Assembly: GCF_001436605.1 (NCBI RefSeq)
Contig: NZ_AYZL01000010.1
Coordinates: 1-64,000 of the forward strand
Source: Holzapfeliella floricola DSM 23037 = JCM 16512
GTDB taxonomy: Bacteria; Bacillota; Bacilli; Lactobacillales; Lactobacillaceae
Reading direction: 5' to 3'
Length of the DNA: 64,000 nucleotides
Below, in pieces: positions 41,675 through 50,822 of this stretch (its first letter is position 1; the number at the start of each line of letters is the position of its first letter). The notes below the pieces were generated by a model that was not told the DNA's origin, did no database searches, and saw only the letters and a program-made list of their open reading frames with translations. The translations under genes were made by a program, and so were the position numbers.

Positions 41675-42979
41675 ATGAACTATAATGAAAATATACAAAC
41701 TATTTTAAAAGAACAAGAAATCACAGAAACTACCGAAATTCAAAGTCGCAGCTATCAATCAATTAAAGACGGTGCATCTGTTATCGGTTTATCTCCAACA
41801 GGGACAGGAAAAACTTATGCTTACGGGTTGCCTTTGATTGAAAAAGCCACACCTGGTGATTATCAATCTATTATTATTTTAGAGCCAACTAATGAATTGG
41901 CTGTTCAAGTAAGGGATGCACTGCAACCTTTTGCTAAGGCCCAAGGACTTCAGACAATGGCTTTAGTTGGTAGTGGAAATCGTAAGCGACAAATTGAAAA
42001 CTTGAAAAAGAAAAAGCCTGAAATTGTTATTGCAACTTTAGGTCGCTTGTTTGATATGGTAACTGAAAATAAAATTAAACCTGAAAAAGCAACTGCCTTG
42101 GTTCTAGATGAGGCCGATGATTTGTTGGTGCTTGATTCAATTGATATGATTGGATCATTCTCAGATGATATGCCAGAAGACTCACAAATTTTATTATTTG
42201 GAGCAACAGATTCGGAAACAACGCGCAACCCAGAGGAAGTGTTTGGGAATGCTTTTATTTTAGTTGACGTTAGACCTGATATTACTAAAAATAATATTCA
42301 TCATCGCTTTTTAAAAGTCAGCAACGATAACAAGTTAGATGTCTTAACACGACTGTCATCGGTAGATGATTTTTCAGCGATTGTCTTTTTCAGCAGTACT
42401 GACTCACTAGAAAGAGTTGCGCAAACTATGTCGCATCGGTCATTAAAATTTGGTGTTTTAGCGAATAAAGAAAATAAAATGCAAAGACAACGCGCTATCT
42501 CTGATTTACAAAAAGGTAATATTGATGCTATTTTTGCGACAGACATTGCTTCTAGAGGAATGGACATCAAAAATCTGAAATATGTAGTGAACTATGATTT
42601 GCCTAAGACTCAAGAGTCGTATATTCATAGAGCTGGACGAACTGGTCGAATGGATGCAGAAGGTACGGTTATTTCAATGGGAAATAATCATGATTTCCGA
42701 GATTTAAAGAAACAGGCTAATTTAGGCGATCAATTGCAAAAAATTTACTTAGTTGGACACCACTTAACAATTGATAAACCTTTTTCTAAACCTAAAAAAG
42801 AGCAGGAAGAACAATCTACAAAAGAAAAAAATGCGTATATTGAGGAAACACGTGAGAGTTTAAAAACTAAAGTAGATAAGATTCCAACAGAATCAAAACA
42901 GCTCAAGCCAAAGAAAAAAGTTAAGAAAAATCGTAAACGTCAACAAAAAAATAAAGGTTATCATGGCAAGAAAGCCTAG
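41675..42979 (+). CDS. DEAD-box RNA helicase with variant motifs
   Basis: A 434-residue superfamily 2 helicase. Motif I is SPTGTGKT, motif Ia PTNELA (usual PTRELA), motif II DEAD, motif III GAT (usual SAT), motif V ASRGMDI and motif VI HRAGRTGRM. The C-terminal 70 residues are Lys-rich and probably bind RNA, as in CshA/CshB. The ATG at 41675 is favoured over 41663 because AGGA lies about 11 bases before it. It may act in ribosome assembly, mRNA decay or cold adaptation. The next gene starts inside its 3' end. Confidence 0.9.
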   Translation: MNYNENIQTILKEQEITETTEIQSRSYQSIKDGASVIGLSPTGTGKTYAYGLPLIEKATPGDYQSIIILEPTNELAVQVRDALQPFAKAQGLQTMALVGSGNRKRQIENLKKKKPEIVIATLGRLFDMVTENKIKPEKATALVLDEADDLLVLDSIDMIGSFSDDMPEDSQILLFGATDSETTRNPEEVFGNAFILVDVRPDITKNNIHHRFLKVSNDNKLDVLTRLSSVDDFSAIVFFSSTDSLERVAQTMSHRSLKFGVLANKENKMQRQRAISDLQKGNIDAIFATDIASRGMDIKNLKYVVNYDLPKTQESYIHRAGRTGRMDAEGTVISMGNNHDFRDLKKQANLGDQLQKIYLVGHHLTIDKPFSKPKKEQEEQSTKEKNAYIEETRESLKTKVDKIPTESKQLKPKKKVKKNRKRQQKNKGYHGKKA

Positions 42980-44258
42980 TAGTAATGCCACTCAAAAAAA
43001 GCTAGACTTTATCACCAAATATAGTCTTAAATTAGTTGATCATTTAAAGCATTTAAGATGGTTGATAGCACTTAAACAAACGCTTGATGTGTTGATGGTT
43101 GTTGCAGTGTTAGGTTCTTTGACCATTTTGCTGCAAAACTTTTCAAACGTATTTTTGAGTTATTTTCACTTGCCTTTTTTGAGAGATTTTTTATCTTGGC
43201 TAGGACCAATTAATCAGGCTATGTGGGTTTTAACATTTCCAATTTATAGTTTTTGGTTTATTTTGGTTTGGGGATATTTTTTAGCTTTATTTTACGATAA
43301 TGATGCAGTACTAGGGTCAATTATCGCTGTATCATCTTACTTATTAGCAAGTGGCTTTTTAGCATTTAATTTTAAAGTGACCTGGCAAAATCTATCTACT
43401 GAAAATTTGTTTTTTGCTGTTTTTATAAGCACAATTTTTGTCGTGATTTACAACATGATGACAAGACTGCAGTTTCAACTTAGTATAATGCCGGGTAGGT
43501 TTACCTGGTTTTATAAGAAGTTGAGTCATTTAACATCTTTTTTGGTAACGCTGATTGTAATGTTTGTTTATTTTAGAGAGACACCTAAAATCTTGCATCT
43601 TAGTTTGAGAAAATTATTTAATGAGCTGCAATTAAATTTAGCTGTAATTAGTCAGAATTTTATTGTGATTTTAGTTATATTGGTGTTGATTCAGCTGTAT
43701 TGTTATTTTAATTTTCAAGGTAATAACTTAATGATTACTATCGCTGAATTTTTTTATCTAACCTCTCAAAATTTTAATGTTGAAGCAGTTAATTATCATC
43801 AATTACCTCAATATTTATTTACGAAATCGACATTAGATGTTTATGTATTTATTGGTGGTGTAGGTAGTACCTTAGCTTTTGTTTTGGGGGTCTTGTTTTT
43901 TTCTAAGATACCTGAAATGCGTCGTGTGGCTAAATATTCATTGGCACCAGGTATTTTTAATTTTAATAGTTCAACACTATTTGGTATTCCTATAATCTTG
44001 AATAAAAGATATTTTGTGCCATTTATGATAACCCCAATTATTAGTTTAATAACAACTTACCTTGCTTTGTCTTTAAGATGGATTGATCCTATTCAAATTG
44101 CATTGCCGAATTTTATCCCCCCATTTTTAAATGGATTTTTAGCAACCAATTTGGATTTGAATTCATTAGCATTAATACTAGTTAATTTTTTAATTTCTTT
44201 TATAATTTGGATGAGTTATATAAAAAAAGAAAATGATGACCATAAAAGTGCGATCTGA
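42963..44258 (+). CDS. PTS EIIC-like membrane protein lacking the catalytic His and Glu
   Basis: A 431-residue protein with about ten hydrophobic segments. It follows the lactose/cellobiose EIIC plan: a KHLRWLIALKQTL entry, GGVGSTLAFVLGVLFFSK, and SLAPGIFNFNSSTLFGIPIIL. In active EIIC the last motif reads NxNEP, whose Glu binds the sugar; here it is NFNSS. The IHG motif is FQG, so the conserved His is Gln. It should not work as a normal phosphotransferase channel and may be a sensor, a facilitator or a repurposed scaffold. Its start overlaps the DEAD helicase by 17 bases, so the pair is probably translated together. No EIIA or EIIB is nearby. Confidence 0.75.
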   Translation: MARKPSSNATQKKLDFITKYSLKLVDHLKHLRWLIALKQTLDVLMVVAVLGSLTILLQNFSNVFLSYFHLPFLRDFLSWLGPINQAMWVLTFPIYSFWFILVWGYFLALFYDNDAVLGSIIAVSSYLLASGFLAFNFKVTWQNLSTENLFFAVFISTIFVVIYNMMTRLQFQLSIMPGRFTWFYKKLSHLTSFLVTLIVMFVYFRETPKILHLSLRKLFNELQLNLAVISQNFIVILVILVLIQLYCYFNFQGNNLMITIAEFFYLTSQNFNVEAVNYHQLPQYLFTKSTLDVYVFIGGVGSTLAFVLGVLFFSKIPEMRRVAKYSLAPGIFNFNSSTLFGIPIILNKRYFVPFMITPIISLITTYLALSLRWIDPIQIALPNFIPPFLNGFLATNLDLNSLALILVNFLISFIIWMSYIKKENDDHKSAI

Positions 44259-44283
44259 TACTTTTAACTTTTACTTAAAATGG

Positions 44284-44289
44284 TATAAT
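44284..44289 (+). promoter_or_regulatory. Extended -10 of the tRNA-Arg gene
   Basis: TGGTATAATA lies 11 bases before the tRNA, with no strong -35. Confidence 0.55.
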
Positions 44290-44300
44290 AAAAAAGTATT

Positions 44301-44374
44301 GGCCTCGTAGCTCAGCAGGATAGAGCAACTGCCTCCTAAGCAGTAGGTCATCAGTTCAATTCTGATCGGGGTCA
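44301..44374 (+). tRNA. tRNA-Arg (CCT)
   Basis: Acceptor GGCCTCG pairs with CGGGGTC (two G-U pairs), discriminator A. The anticodon arm ACTGC-CTCCTAA-GCAGT gives CCT. T-arm ATCAG-TTCAATT-CTGAT is normal and CCA is not encoded. Confidence 0.92.
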
Positions 44375-44376
44375 TC

Positions 44377-44412
44377 AAAAAATCCGTGCGGTTTAAGCCG
44401 CACGGATTTTTT
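44377..44412. terminator. Terminator after tRNA-Arg
   Basis: AAAAATCCGTGCGG and CCGCACGGATTTTT form a perfect GC-rich stem. It can also end the minus-strand genes to its right. Confidence 0.93.
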
Positions 44413-44596
44413 AGTTGAATAAAAAGTAACTGGCAATAATTGCTAAGACTATGAAAATAATTGCTAGTGGAAATAAAACTTTAGCATAATTGAAATGTTT
44501 TCGAGTCGCAAAGGCAAAAACAAAACAAAATACACTTAGCGAAATTAAAAAGCTAGTAATCACTAATAGAGGAAATGACCACATTAAAATGCCCAT
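44411..44596 (-). CDS. Small membrane protein, unknown function
   Basis: A 61-residue ORF with two hydrophobic segments (about residues 7-30 and 40-60) separated by a basic loop RKHFNYAK. Its ATG overlaps the end of pepS by 13 bases and it ends at the shared terminator, so it is likely cotranscribed with pepS. I do not recognise a family. Translational coupling supports it being real, but a shadow cannot be excluded. Confidence 0.55.
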   Translation of the reverse strand: MGILMWSFPLLVITSFLISLSVFCFVFAFATRKHFNYAKVLFPLAIIFIVLAIIASYFLFN

Positions 44597-45822
44597 TCTC
44601 CATTTTGGAATATTTGAAAACGGGAGCCGTCTGCTGAAATTCCTTCAATGTTCATTTTATCTGACCCTACCATGAAATCAACGTGAGTTTGACTGACATT
44701 TAATCCGTTTTTACGAAGTTCAATTGGACTCATTTTAGTTCCATTTTCAATTGAAAATGGATAAGCTGCACCAATCGCAACGTGATTTGAAGCATTTTCA
44801 TCAAATAAAGTATTGAAGAAGATGATTTTTGATTGTGAAATTGGTGATGAGTAAGGAACTAAAGCAACTTCACCTAGTGATTTAGCGCCATCATCAGTTT
44901 GAATGAGATGTTCTAAGGTTTCTTGTCCTTTGTCTGCTGTGATTTCAGTAATTTGACCGTTTTTAAAAGTTACCTTGATTCCTTCAATAAGCTGACCGCT
45001 ATAAGATAATGGTTTAGTTGAAGCGATAACACCATCAATGTGACGAAAGTCAGGTGCTGTAAAGACTTCTTCAGTCGGCATGTTCGGCATAAATTCTTCG
45101 CCGTTACGATTGACCGCACCAGCACTATGCCAAATATGATTCTTAGGAAGACCAATTGTAATATCAGTTATGTCGCTTGTGTAATGGAGCGCAGTAAACT
45201 GCTTATCATTTAGGACTTGCCCTTTTTGACGTAGGTTTATTTTGTGTTCTTGCCAAGCTTTGATAGGATTATTAGCATAAATACGTGTGGCTTTAAAAAT
45301 TTCATCCCACAGTTTATCAACAGCTTCAGTGAGTGAGACATCAGGGAAAACGTGTTTTGCCCAACCTTCACTAGCAGCACCAACGATTGTCCAACTCAAA
45401 TCGTTATTTTGAGTTGCACGACGGATAGGAAGCATCCCTTTAGTCATAGTTGATTGCATCTGAGCCAGACGATTTTGATCTACATCACTTAGAGCGTCAG
45501 GATTATTTGAAATAACAGAAATACGTTTAACCTTTTTATCTAACCATTCATTAATTTGTGCTTCTTGTGAAGAGCTAAAGGTTGTTAATCTTTCTTCATC
45601 AGCATGAAGTAAGTTTAAACGGTTTAGGGTTTCATCTTGCCACTTCACAATAACTTCTGAAGCACCTTGTTGATAGGCTTTTTCTGTTAGTAAATAAGCA
45701 AATTGACGTTGATTTGTTGCAATTTGCAAAACAATAGTATCACCAGGTTTAACAGCTACACCTGTTTGAATTGTTAAGTCGGCGTATTTGCTTAATAAAG
45801 TATCAAAATTTTTAAGTGTCAT
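44584..45822 (-). CDS. pepS: Aminopeptidase PepS (M29 family)
   Basis: A 412-residue metalloaminopeptidase that removes N-terminal residues from small peptides in the cytoplasm, part of the lactic acid bacterial peptide-use system. M29 features are YADLTIQTGVAVKPGD near the start, NMPTEEVFTAPDF (metal-ligand Glu), and the C-terminal THVDFMVGSDKMNIEGIS with His and Asp ligands. AAGGAG precedes the ATG on the minus strand. Confidence 0.94.
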   Translation of the reverse strand: MTLKNFDTLLSKYADLTIQTGVAVKPGDTIVLQIATNQRQFAYLLTEKAYQQGASEVIVKWQDETLNRLNLLHADEERLTTFSSSQEAQINEWLDKKVKRISVISNNPDALSDVDQNRLAQMQSTMTKGMLPIRRATQNNDLSWTIVGAASEGWAKHVFPDVSLTEAVDKLWDEIFKATRIYANNPIKAWQEHKINLRQKGQVLNDKQFTALHYTSDITDITIGLPKNHIWHSAGAVNRNGEEFMPNMPTEEVFTAPDFRHIDGVIASTKPLSYSGQLIEGIKVTFKNGQITEITADKGQETLEHLIQTDDGAKSLGEVALVPYSSPISQSKIIFFNTLFDENASNHVAIGAAYPFSIENGTKMSPIELRKNGLNVSQTHVDFMVGSDKMNIEGISADGSRFQIFQNGEWAF

Positions 45823-45952
45823 AAAAAGCTCCTTATTAAAATATAGTACTTTAAGTTTATCATGTTTTTTGGGTGTTATTGTGATTGTTTTTTGCTTATA
45901 ATGAACTTAAAACTTACAATAAAAAAAGTTGATAATTGATGGAGGTATTTCA

Positions 45953-47104
45953 TTGGGAAATAAAGTAAAAGTGATGACAGTTTTTGGTACAAGACCAGAA
46001 GCAATTAAAATGGCACCACTTGTTTTAGAATTAAAAAATAGACCAGAAGAATTTGAAGAAATTACAGTGGTGACGGCACAGCATCGTGAAATGCTAGATC
46101 AAGTGCTTGAAATTTTCAAAATAAAACCTGACTACGATTTTAATATTATGAAGGCAGGGCAAACACTAAGTCAAATTACCAGTCGTGTGATGCTAGATCT
46201 TGAAAAGGTAATTATTGAAGAACAGCCTGATATTGTGTTGGTTCACGGTGATACGACCACATCATTTGCAGCTAGTTTATCTGCTTTTTATCAGCAAAAA
46301 GTACTGGGGCATGTTGAAGCAGGTCTTAGAACTTGGAATAAATACTCACCATTTCCAGAAGAAATGAACCGTCAACTAACTGACGTGTTAACTGATATGT
46401 ATTTTGCGCCAACATTCAAAAGTAAAGCTAACTTATTGCAAGAAAATCATCCAGAAGAAGACGTATTCGTCACAGGAAATACAGCAATTGATGCATTAAA
46501 ACAAACAGTTCAACGTGATTATCATCATAGTGTGCTAGACGAAATTGCCGAAGATAAACGCATGATTTTGGTAACTATGCACCGTCGTGAAAATCAAGGT
46601 GAACCTATGCGTCGAGTATTTAAAGTCATGAAAGATGTTGTTGATCAACACGATGATGTTGAAATTGTTTATCCAGTTCACTTGAGTCCAGCTGTTCAAA
46701 AAGTTGCTCAAGAAGTATTGGGTAATGATGATCGTATTCACTTGATTCAACCGCTTGATGTCGTCGATTTTCATAATCTAGCCAAAAGAAGTTATTTTAT
46801 CATGACAGATTCTGGTGGGGTTCAAGAAGAAGCACCTTCTCTTCAAAAACCCGTTTTAGTTTTACGTGATACAACAGAACGTCCAGAAGGTGTTGATGCA
46901 GGTACGTTAAAACTTGTTGGAACAAACGAAACGGAAGTTAAATCTGCAATGATGACTTTATTAAATGACACAGAAATTTATCAAGCAATGGCTGAAGCTC
47001 AAAACCCATATGGCGATGGAACTGCTTCAAAACGTATTGCTGATGCAATTACTTATCATTTCAATAAAGAGACAATTGAACGTCCAGAAGATTTTAAAGC
47101 CTAA
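45953..47104 (+). CDS. wecB: UDP-N-acetylglucosamine 2-epimerase (non-hydrolysing)
   Basis: A 383-residue enzyme interconverting UDP-GlcNAc and UDP-ManNAc. Family motifs are FGTRPEAIKMAPLV, TAQHREMLDQVL, VHGDTTTSFAASL, GHVEAGLRT and DSGGVQEEAPSL. The TTG at 45953 with GGAGG just before it is preferred over the ATG at 45929, which would put the ribosome site inside the gene. The product is the donor expected for a TagA/WecG-type transferase such as the one at 3006, giving a plausible functional link at distance. Confidence 0.95.
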   Translation: MGNKVKVMTVFGTRPEAIKMAPLVLELKNRPEEFEEITVVTAQHREMLDQVLEIFKIKPDYDFNIMKAGQTLSQITSRVMLDLEKVIIEEQPDIVLVHGDTTTSFAASLSAFYQQKVLGHVEAGLRTWNKYSPFPEEMNRQLTDVLTDMYFAPTFKSKANLLQENHPEEDVFVTGNTAIDALKQTVQRDYHHSVLDEIAEDKRMILVTMHRRENQGEPMRRVFKVMKDVVDQHDDVEIVYPVHLSPAVQKVAQEVLGNDDRIHLIQPLDVVDFHNLAKRSYFIMTDSGGVQEEAPSLQKPVLVLRDTTERPEGVDAGTLKLVGTNETEVKSAMMTLLNDTEIYQAMAEAQNPYGDGTASKRIADAITYHFNKETIERPEDFKA

Positions 47105-47138
47105 CAAAAAAGCAATCAACTTAAGTTGATTGCTTTTT
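47105..47138. terminator. Bidirectional terminator between wecB and flavodoxin
   Basis: A perfect palindrome (halves AAAAAAGCAATCAACTT) between the convergent genes. Confidence 0.93.
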
Positions 47139-47596
47139 TACTTGTGGTTAGCTTCATAGAAGTTAACCGCTTTTTCAGTAAATTGTTCAATATTTTCAAT
47201 ATCTTCTAAGTCAGGTGCTAAATTAATTTTTAGACTTTCAGCAGCTTGAATACCACCGATTTTCAAAAAGGCTTTAGTAAAGTCGTCAACGGTAATGCAG
47301 TAAGCATCTTCGTAGAAAACATCACCTGAACCTGCGACCGCAAAGATTTTATCGGTTAAATCAATTTCAAGTAAATCTTCGTAAAAGTCTAAGGCTTCAT
47401 CAGGTAATTCGCCTTCACCATAAGAATAAGGGACCATAAATGCAATATCATATTCAGAAAATTCATTCACATCACTAAATGTAATATCAGACATATCAGT
47501 TTGGATACCCATGTCTTGAAGTTTTTCATCGATAATAGAAGCAACTTCTTCATTATTACCGGTCATGCTAGCATAGACAATTTTAGCAGTTGTCAA
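47138..47596 (-). CDS. Flavodoxin
   Basis: A 152-residue FMN-binding electron carrier. The phosphate-binding loop ASMTGNNEEVAS starts at about residue 8 and the second FMN loop is PYSYGEGELPDEA; the third is VAGSGDVFYEDAY. The TTG at 47596, after AAAGGAGG, is preferred over an upstream ATG at 47647. Flavodoxins often substitute for ferredoxin when iron is scarce. A possible Fur-like site lies upstream. Confidence 0.9.
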   Translation of the reverse strand: MTTAKIVYASMTGNNEEVASIIDEKLQDMGIQTDMSDITFSDVNEFSEYDIAFMVPYSYGEGELPDEALDFYEDLLEIDLTDKIFAVAGSGDVFYEDAYCITVDDFTKAFLKIGGIQAAESLKINLAPDLEDIENIEQFTEKAVNFYEANHK

Positions 47597-47645
47597 AGTA
47601 AAATCCTCCTTTTTGTAGTCAAAATAGCTGGGGATAGACAAGTTC

Positions 47646-47688
47646 ATTATAACAGAATATCGGCTTAATTAACTGATAATTATGATAG
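47646..47688 (-). promoter_or_regulatory. Flavodoxin promoter with Fur-like sequence
   Basis: TATAAT on the minus strand at 47646-47651. TGATAATTATGATAG at 47674-47688 matches 11 of 14 positions of the 7-1-7 Fur box and overlaps where a -35 would lie. The regulator call is tentative. Confidence 0.35.
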
Positions 47689-47784
47689 GTTTTGGTACAG
47701 GTATTTTTTTACTGAACAAAAAACGTTATAATAATTGTGATATGATTCAATATAGTAAAGATTAAAATATAAAGGAGTTTTATT

Positions 47785-48588
47785 TTGATTACATTAAAAT
47801 CACGTCGAGAATTAGAAGGAATGGCTAAATCTGGACAATTACTAGCACAAACACACTTAGGAATCAAAAAATTAATTAAACCTGGTATTTCATTGTATGA
47901 AATCGAAGAATTTGCGGACAATTTTATTACTGAAAATGGTGGTGTTCCATCTGAAAAAGGGTTTGAAGGGTACAAGTACGCAACTTGTGTCAGTGTAAAC
48001 GATGAAATTGCTCATGCAACACCTCGTAAAGATGTTTTTCTAAAAGAAGGGGACGTTGTCTCTGTTGATATGACAATCAACCTTGATGGTTATGAAAGTG
48101 ATTCATGCTGGACATATGCTGTTGGTAAAATTTCAAAAGAAGATCAAGATTTAATGGATATTGCACACAAAGCACTTTATCTTGGAATTGACCAAGCACA
48201 AGTAGGAAACCGCATTGGCGACATTGGTCATGTCATTGAACAATTTACCGAAGTTGAAAACAACTATGGTGACGTTCGTGAATTAATTGGTCACGGTATT
48301 CAACCAACTATGCATGAAGAACCAGAAGTTCCTCACTTTGGTAAAAAGGGTCGCGGTTTACGTCTAAAAGAAGGTATGACAATTACAATCGAACCAATGA
48401 TTACACAAGGTTCATGGGAAATGGTAAGTCGTGTTGTTGATGATCCAGATGACGATTGGGTATACTACGTTACAGAAGATGGTTCAAAATGTGCACAATA
48501 TGAACACACAATCGCAATTACAGCAGACGGTCCTAAGATTTTAACTTCACAAGATCCAGAATTTGATAAAAATTATTTATTTAAATAA
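47785..48588 (+). CDS. map: Methionine aminopeptidase, type I
   Basis: A 267-residue M24 peptidase removing the initiator Met. Metal ligands fall in VDMTINLDGYESDS (Asp pair), GHGIQPTMHEEP (His, Glu) and EHTIAIT (Glu). The start is TTG after AAGGAG. The length has the small insertion seen in streptococcal-type enzymes. The next gene starts in the stop codon, so they are cotranscribed. Confidence 0.96.
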   Translation: MITLKSRRELEGMAKSGQLLAQTHLGIKKLIKPGISLYEIEEFADNFITENGGVPSEKGFEGYKYATCVSVNDEIAHATPRKDVFLKEGDVVSVDMTINLDGYESDSCWTYAVGKISKEDQDLMDIAHKALYLGIDQAQVGNRIGDIGHVIEQFTEVENNYGDVRELIGHGIQPTMHEEPEVPHFGKKGRGLRLKEGMTITIEPMITQGSWEMVSRVVDDPDDDWVYYVTEDGSKCAQYEHTIAITADGPKILTSQDPEFDKNYLFK

Positions 48589-49583
48589 TGAAAAAAGAAT
48601 TTTACGGGTATCGAAAAGAACACTTAACACATCAAAAGCCAAAAAAGCGCCCACCTATTAAACGTGGTGTTAAAAAACCGAAGCATTCTCGTATTAGTTA
48701 CTTGTTTAATACGTTATCAGAAGTGCTGGCTAGTGGTGAAATTAATCAAAATGCGATTGTGATTGCTTATTTTGCCTTATTTTCATTATTTCCATTATTA
48801 TTGTTAGCAGCATATACGTTAAGCTTGTTTAATATTAACGCCACAGTCGAACCAATCGTTGAATATATTAGTCTAATTCTACCAAATGAAGTAGTTCCTT
48901 ATATAAACCCAATTATTAAGCAAGTGATTCAACCACCAAGTGGTGGGTTTCTATCATTTGGGATTGTGGTTGCTTTATGGGCGTTTAGTGGATTGATTGA
49001 TTCGATTAAAGTTGCTTTGAATAAAGTTTATCGTGTTCAAGATGTTGTTAAAGAACAGTCATTTTGGGTTTCTATTGTGAATAGGATTGTGTCATTTGCT
49101 TTAACAGCGACATTAATTTTAGGGTTAGTTTTAATTTTATTTACGTTGATTTTTGGTCAACAAATTTTAGAATTACTGGCGCCTATTTTTAACTTTTCAA
49201 TGGCTCCAATTTATCAGATAAGCAGTTATCGTTGGCCGATTATTATCGTTATCTTAGGGATAATTGTTGGTTATCTTTATTACTTTTTACCCAATATTTC
49301 AATCAAAAAGCGCAGTATTTGGCCTGGCGTATTTTTGACAATTATTGGCTGGGGTATTTTATCTCAAGGGTTTAGTTTTTACTTGGAGCATTTTAGTCGA
49401 AGTTTAACCAACTACGGTATCATTGGAACATTTATTATTTTTATGTTGTGGTTAAACTTTAGTGCATTAGTGTTTTTAGTGGGGGCAGTATTGAACTCAA
49501 CCATTGATCATACACTACACGGTAATGTCGATTATAAGTCGAGCCGTGTAATTGAATTATTTAAGAATAAAAAAACAAAATAA
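48588..49583 (+). CDS. YihY/BrkB-family membrane protein
   Basis: A 331-residue protein. A basic N-terminal tail ([16 protein letters not shown]) is followed by six hydrophobic segments. [36 protein letters not shown] and the [25 protein letters not shown] region (shown in part) are the family hallmarks. The family was once labelled ribonuclease BN, which is wrong; function is unknown. It overlaps the map stop by one base. Confidence 0.9.
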   Translation: MKKEFYGYRKEHLTHQKPKKRPPIKRGVKKPKHSRISYLFNTLSEVLASGEINQNAIVIAYFALFSLFPLLLLAAYTLSLFNINATVEPIVEYISLILPNEVVPYINPIIKQVIQPPSGGFLSFGIVVALWAFSGLIDSIKVALNKVYRVQDVVKEQSFWVSIVNRIVSFALTATLILGLVLILFTLIFGQQILELLAPIFNFSMAPIYQISSYRWPIIIVILGIIVGYLYYFLPNISIKKRSIWPGVFLTIIGWGILSQGFSFYLEHFSRSLTNYGIIGTFIIFMLWLNFSALVFLVGAVLNSTIDHTLHGNVDYKSSRVIELFKNKKTK

Positions 49584-49594
49584 GGCGGTATCTT

Positions 49595-50494
49595 ATGAAG
49601 AAAGTAAGAAAAGCGGTTATTCCTGCTGCCGGTTTAGGAACAAGATTTCTACCAGCAACCAAAGCAATTGCCAAAGAAATGATGCCAATTGTGGACAAAC
49701 CAACTATTCAGTTTATTGTTGAAGAAGCAAAGGCTTCCGGTATTGAAGATATTTTGATTGTGACAGGGAAAACCAAGCGTCCAATCGAAGATCATTTTGA
49801 TTCAGCTCCTGAATTAGAGTTGACACTTGAAAAAGATCATAAGACTGATCTTTTGAAAGTTGTAACTGATGTGACAACACTAGGAGTTAATATTTACTTT
49901 ACTAGACAACCTCACCCAAAAGGATTAGGGGATGCGATTTACCGTGCCAAGTCATTTATTGCTGATGAACCTTTTGTTGTTTTATTAGGTGATGATTTGA
50001 TGACAGACCATACACCGTTAACTAAGCAACTGATTGACTGCTACAATGAAACACATGCGGCAACAATTGCAGTTATGAAAGTTCCTCACGAAGAAGTGAG
50101 CAAGTATGGTGTGATTGAACCAGATGTTCAATCAAGACCAGGACTATTCAACGTTAAATCTTTTGTAGAAAAACCAAAAGTAGAAGAAGCACCATCAGAT
50201 CTTGCGATTATTGGCCGTTACTTATTAACACCTGAAATTTTCAATATATTAGAAAATCAAAAACCAGGACGTGGTAATGAAATTCAATTAACAGATGCAA
50301 TTGACACAATGAACAAAACCCAACGCGTTTTTGCACACGTTTTTGAAGGACAACGCTTTGATGTAGGTAACAAGTTTGGTTATCTGCAAACATCTATAAC
50401 TTATGGATTAACTCATCCAGAAACAAAAGATGAATTACGTCAATATATTAAAAATTTAGCAAAAGAACTTGAAGCTGAAGATAAGAAAAATTAG
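49595..50494 (+). CDS. galU: UTP-glucose-1-phosphate uridylyltransferase
   Basis: A 299-residue enzyme making UDP-glucose for glycolipids, teichoic acid decoration and polysaccharides. It has the nucleotide-binding start [20 protein letters not shown], the DDLMTD metal motif, and [18 protein letters not shown] precedes the ATG. It supplies sugar nucleotide for the surface-polymer genes at the left of the window. Confidence 0.96.
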   Translation: MKKVRKAVIPAAGLGTRFLPATKAIAKEMMPIVDKPTIQFIVEEAKASGIEDILIVTGKTKRPIEDHFDSAPELELTLEKDHKTDLLKVVTDVTTLGVNIYFTRQPHPKGLGDAIYRAKSFIADEPFVVLLGDDLMTDHTPLTKQLIDCYNETHAATIAVMKVPHEEVSKYGVIEPDVQSRPGLFNVKSFVEKPKVEEAPSDLAIIGRYLLTPEIFNILENQKPGRGNEIQLTDAIDTMNKTQRVFAHVFEGQRFDVGNKFGYLQTSITYGLTHPETKDELRQYIKNLAKELEAEDKKN

Positions 50495-50781
50495 ACTAAT
50501 ATAAGTTTGTTTTGCTCCAGACGAAGACCATAAATGATATGTTCGTTTTGGTCTAAATCACAAACTTTAATGATTGCATTTTTATCAACAAAATGAATAA
50601 GCAACTTTTCAATTTCAGATTTTTTAAGAGGTTGATGAGTTGCTTCTTTTGTATAAAAAACACAAATCTTTTTAGTATAATCAATCGATGTGATTGGGAG
50701 AATAATTTCATCGCTTTTGAAATATAGACTAAAGTACGTTGCTAAGTCTTGTATGAATTGTAAAAAATCGATAATACGCAT
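50491..50781 (-). CDS. Small protein of unknown function
   Basis: A 96-residue ORF with a proper AAGGAGAT ribosome site before its ATG on the minus strand, convergent with galU and overlapping its stop by four bases. No signal or membrane segment is seen. The composition is mixed alpha/beta ([18 protein letters not shown], then [14 protein letters not shown]). I do not recognise a family. It is divergent from mvaA. Confidence 0.65.
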   Translation of the reverse strand: MRIIDFLQFIQDLATYFSLYFKSDEIILPITSIDYTKKICVFYTKEATHQPLKKSEIEKLLIHFVDKNAIIKVCDLDQNEHIIYGLRLEQNKLILV

Positions 50782-50822
50782 AAGTTTATCTCCTTAATAA
50801 ATAAATAATGGAGGGTTGAATA

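Noticed and set aside
42963..44258. Functional PTS sugar permease
   Set aside because: The Glu of NEP and the His of IHG are both replaced, and no EIIA or EIIB is nearby.
48588..49583. Ribonuclease BN annotation
   Set aside because: The YihY/BrkB family was mislabelled as RNase BN; the protein is membrane-spanning and has no nuclease motif.
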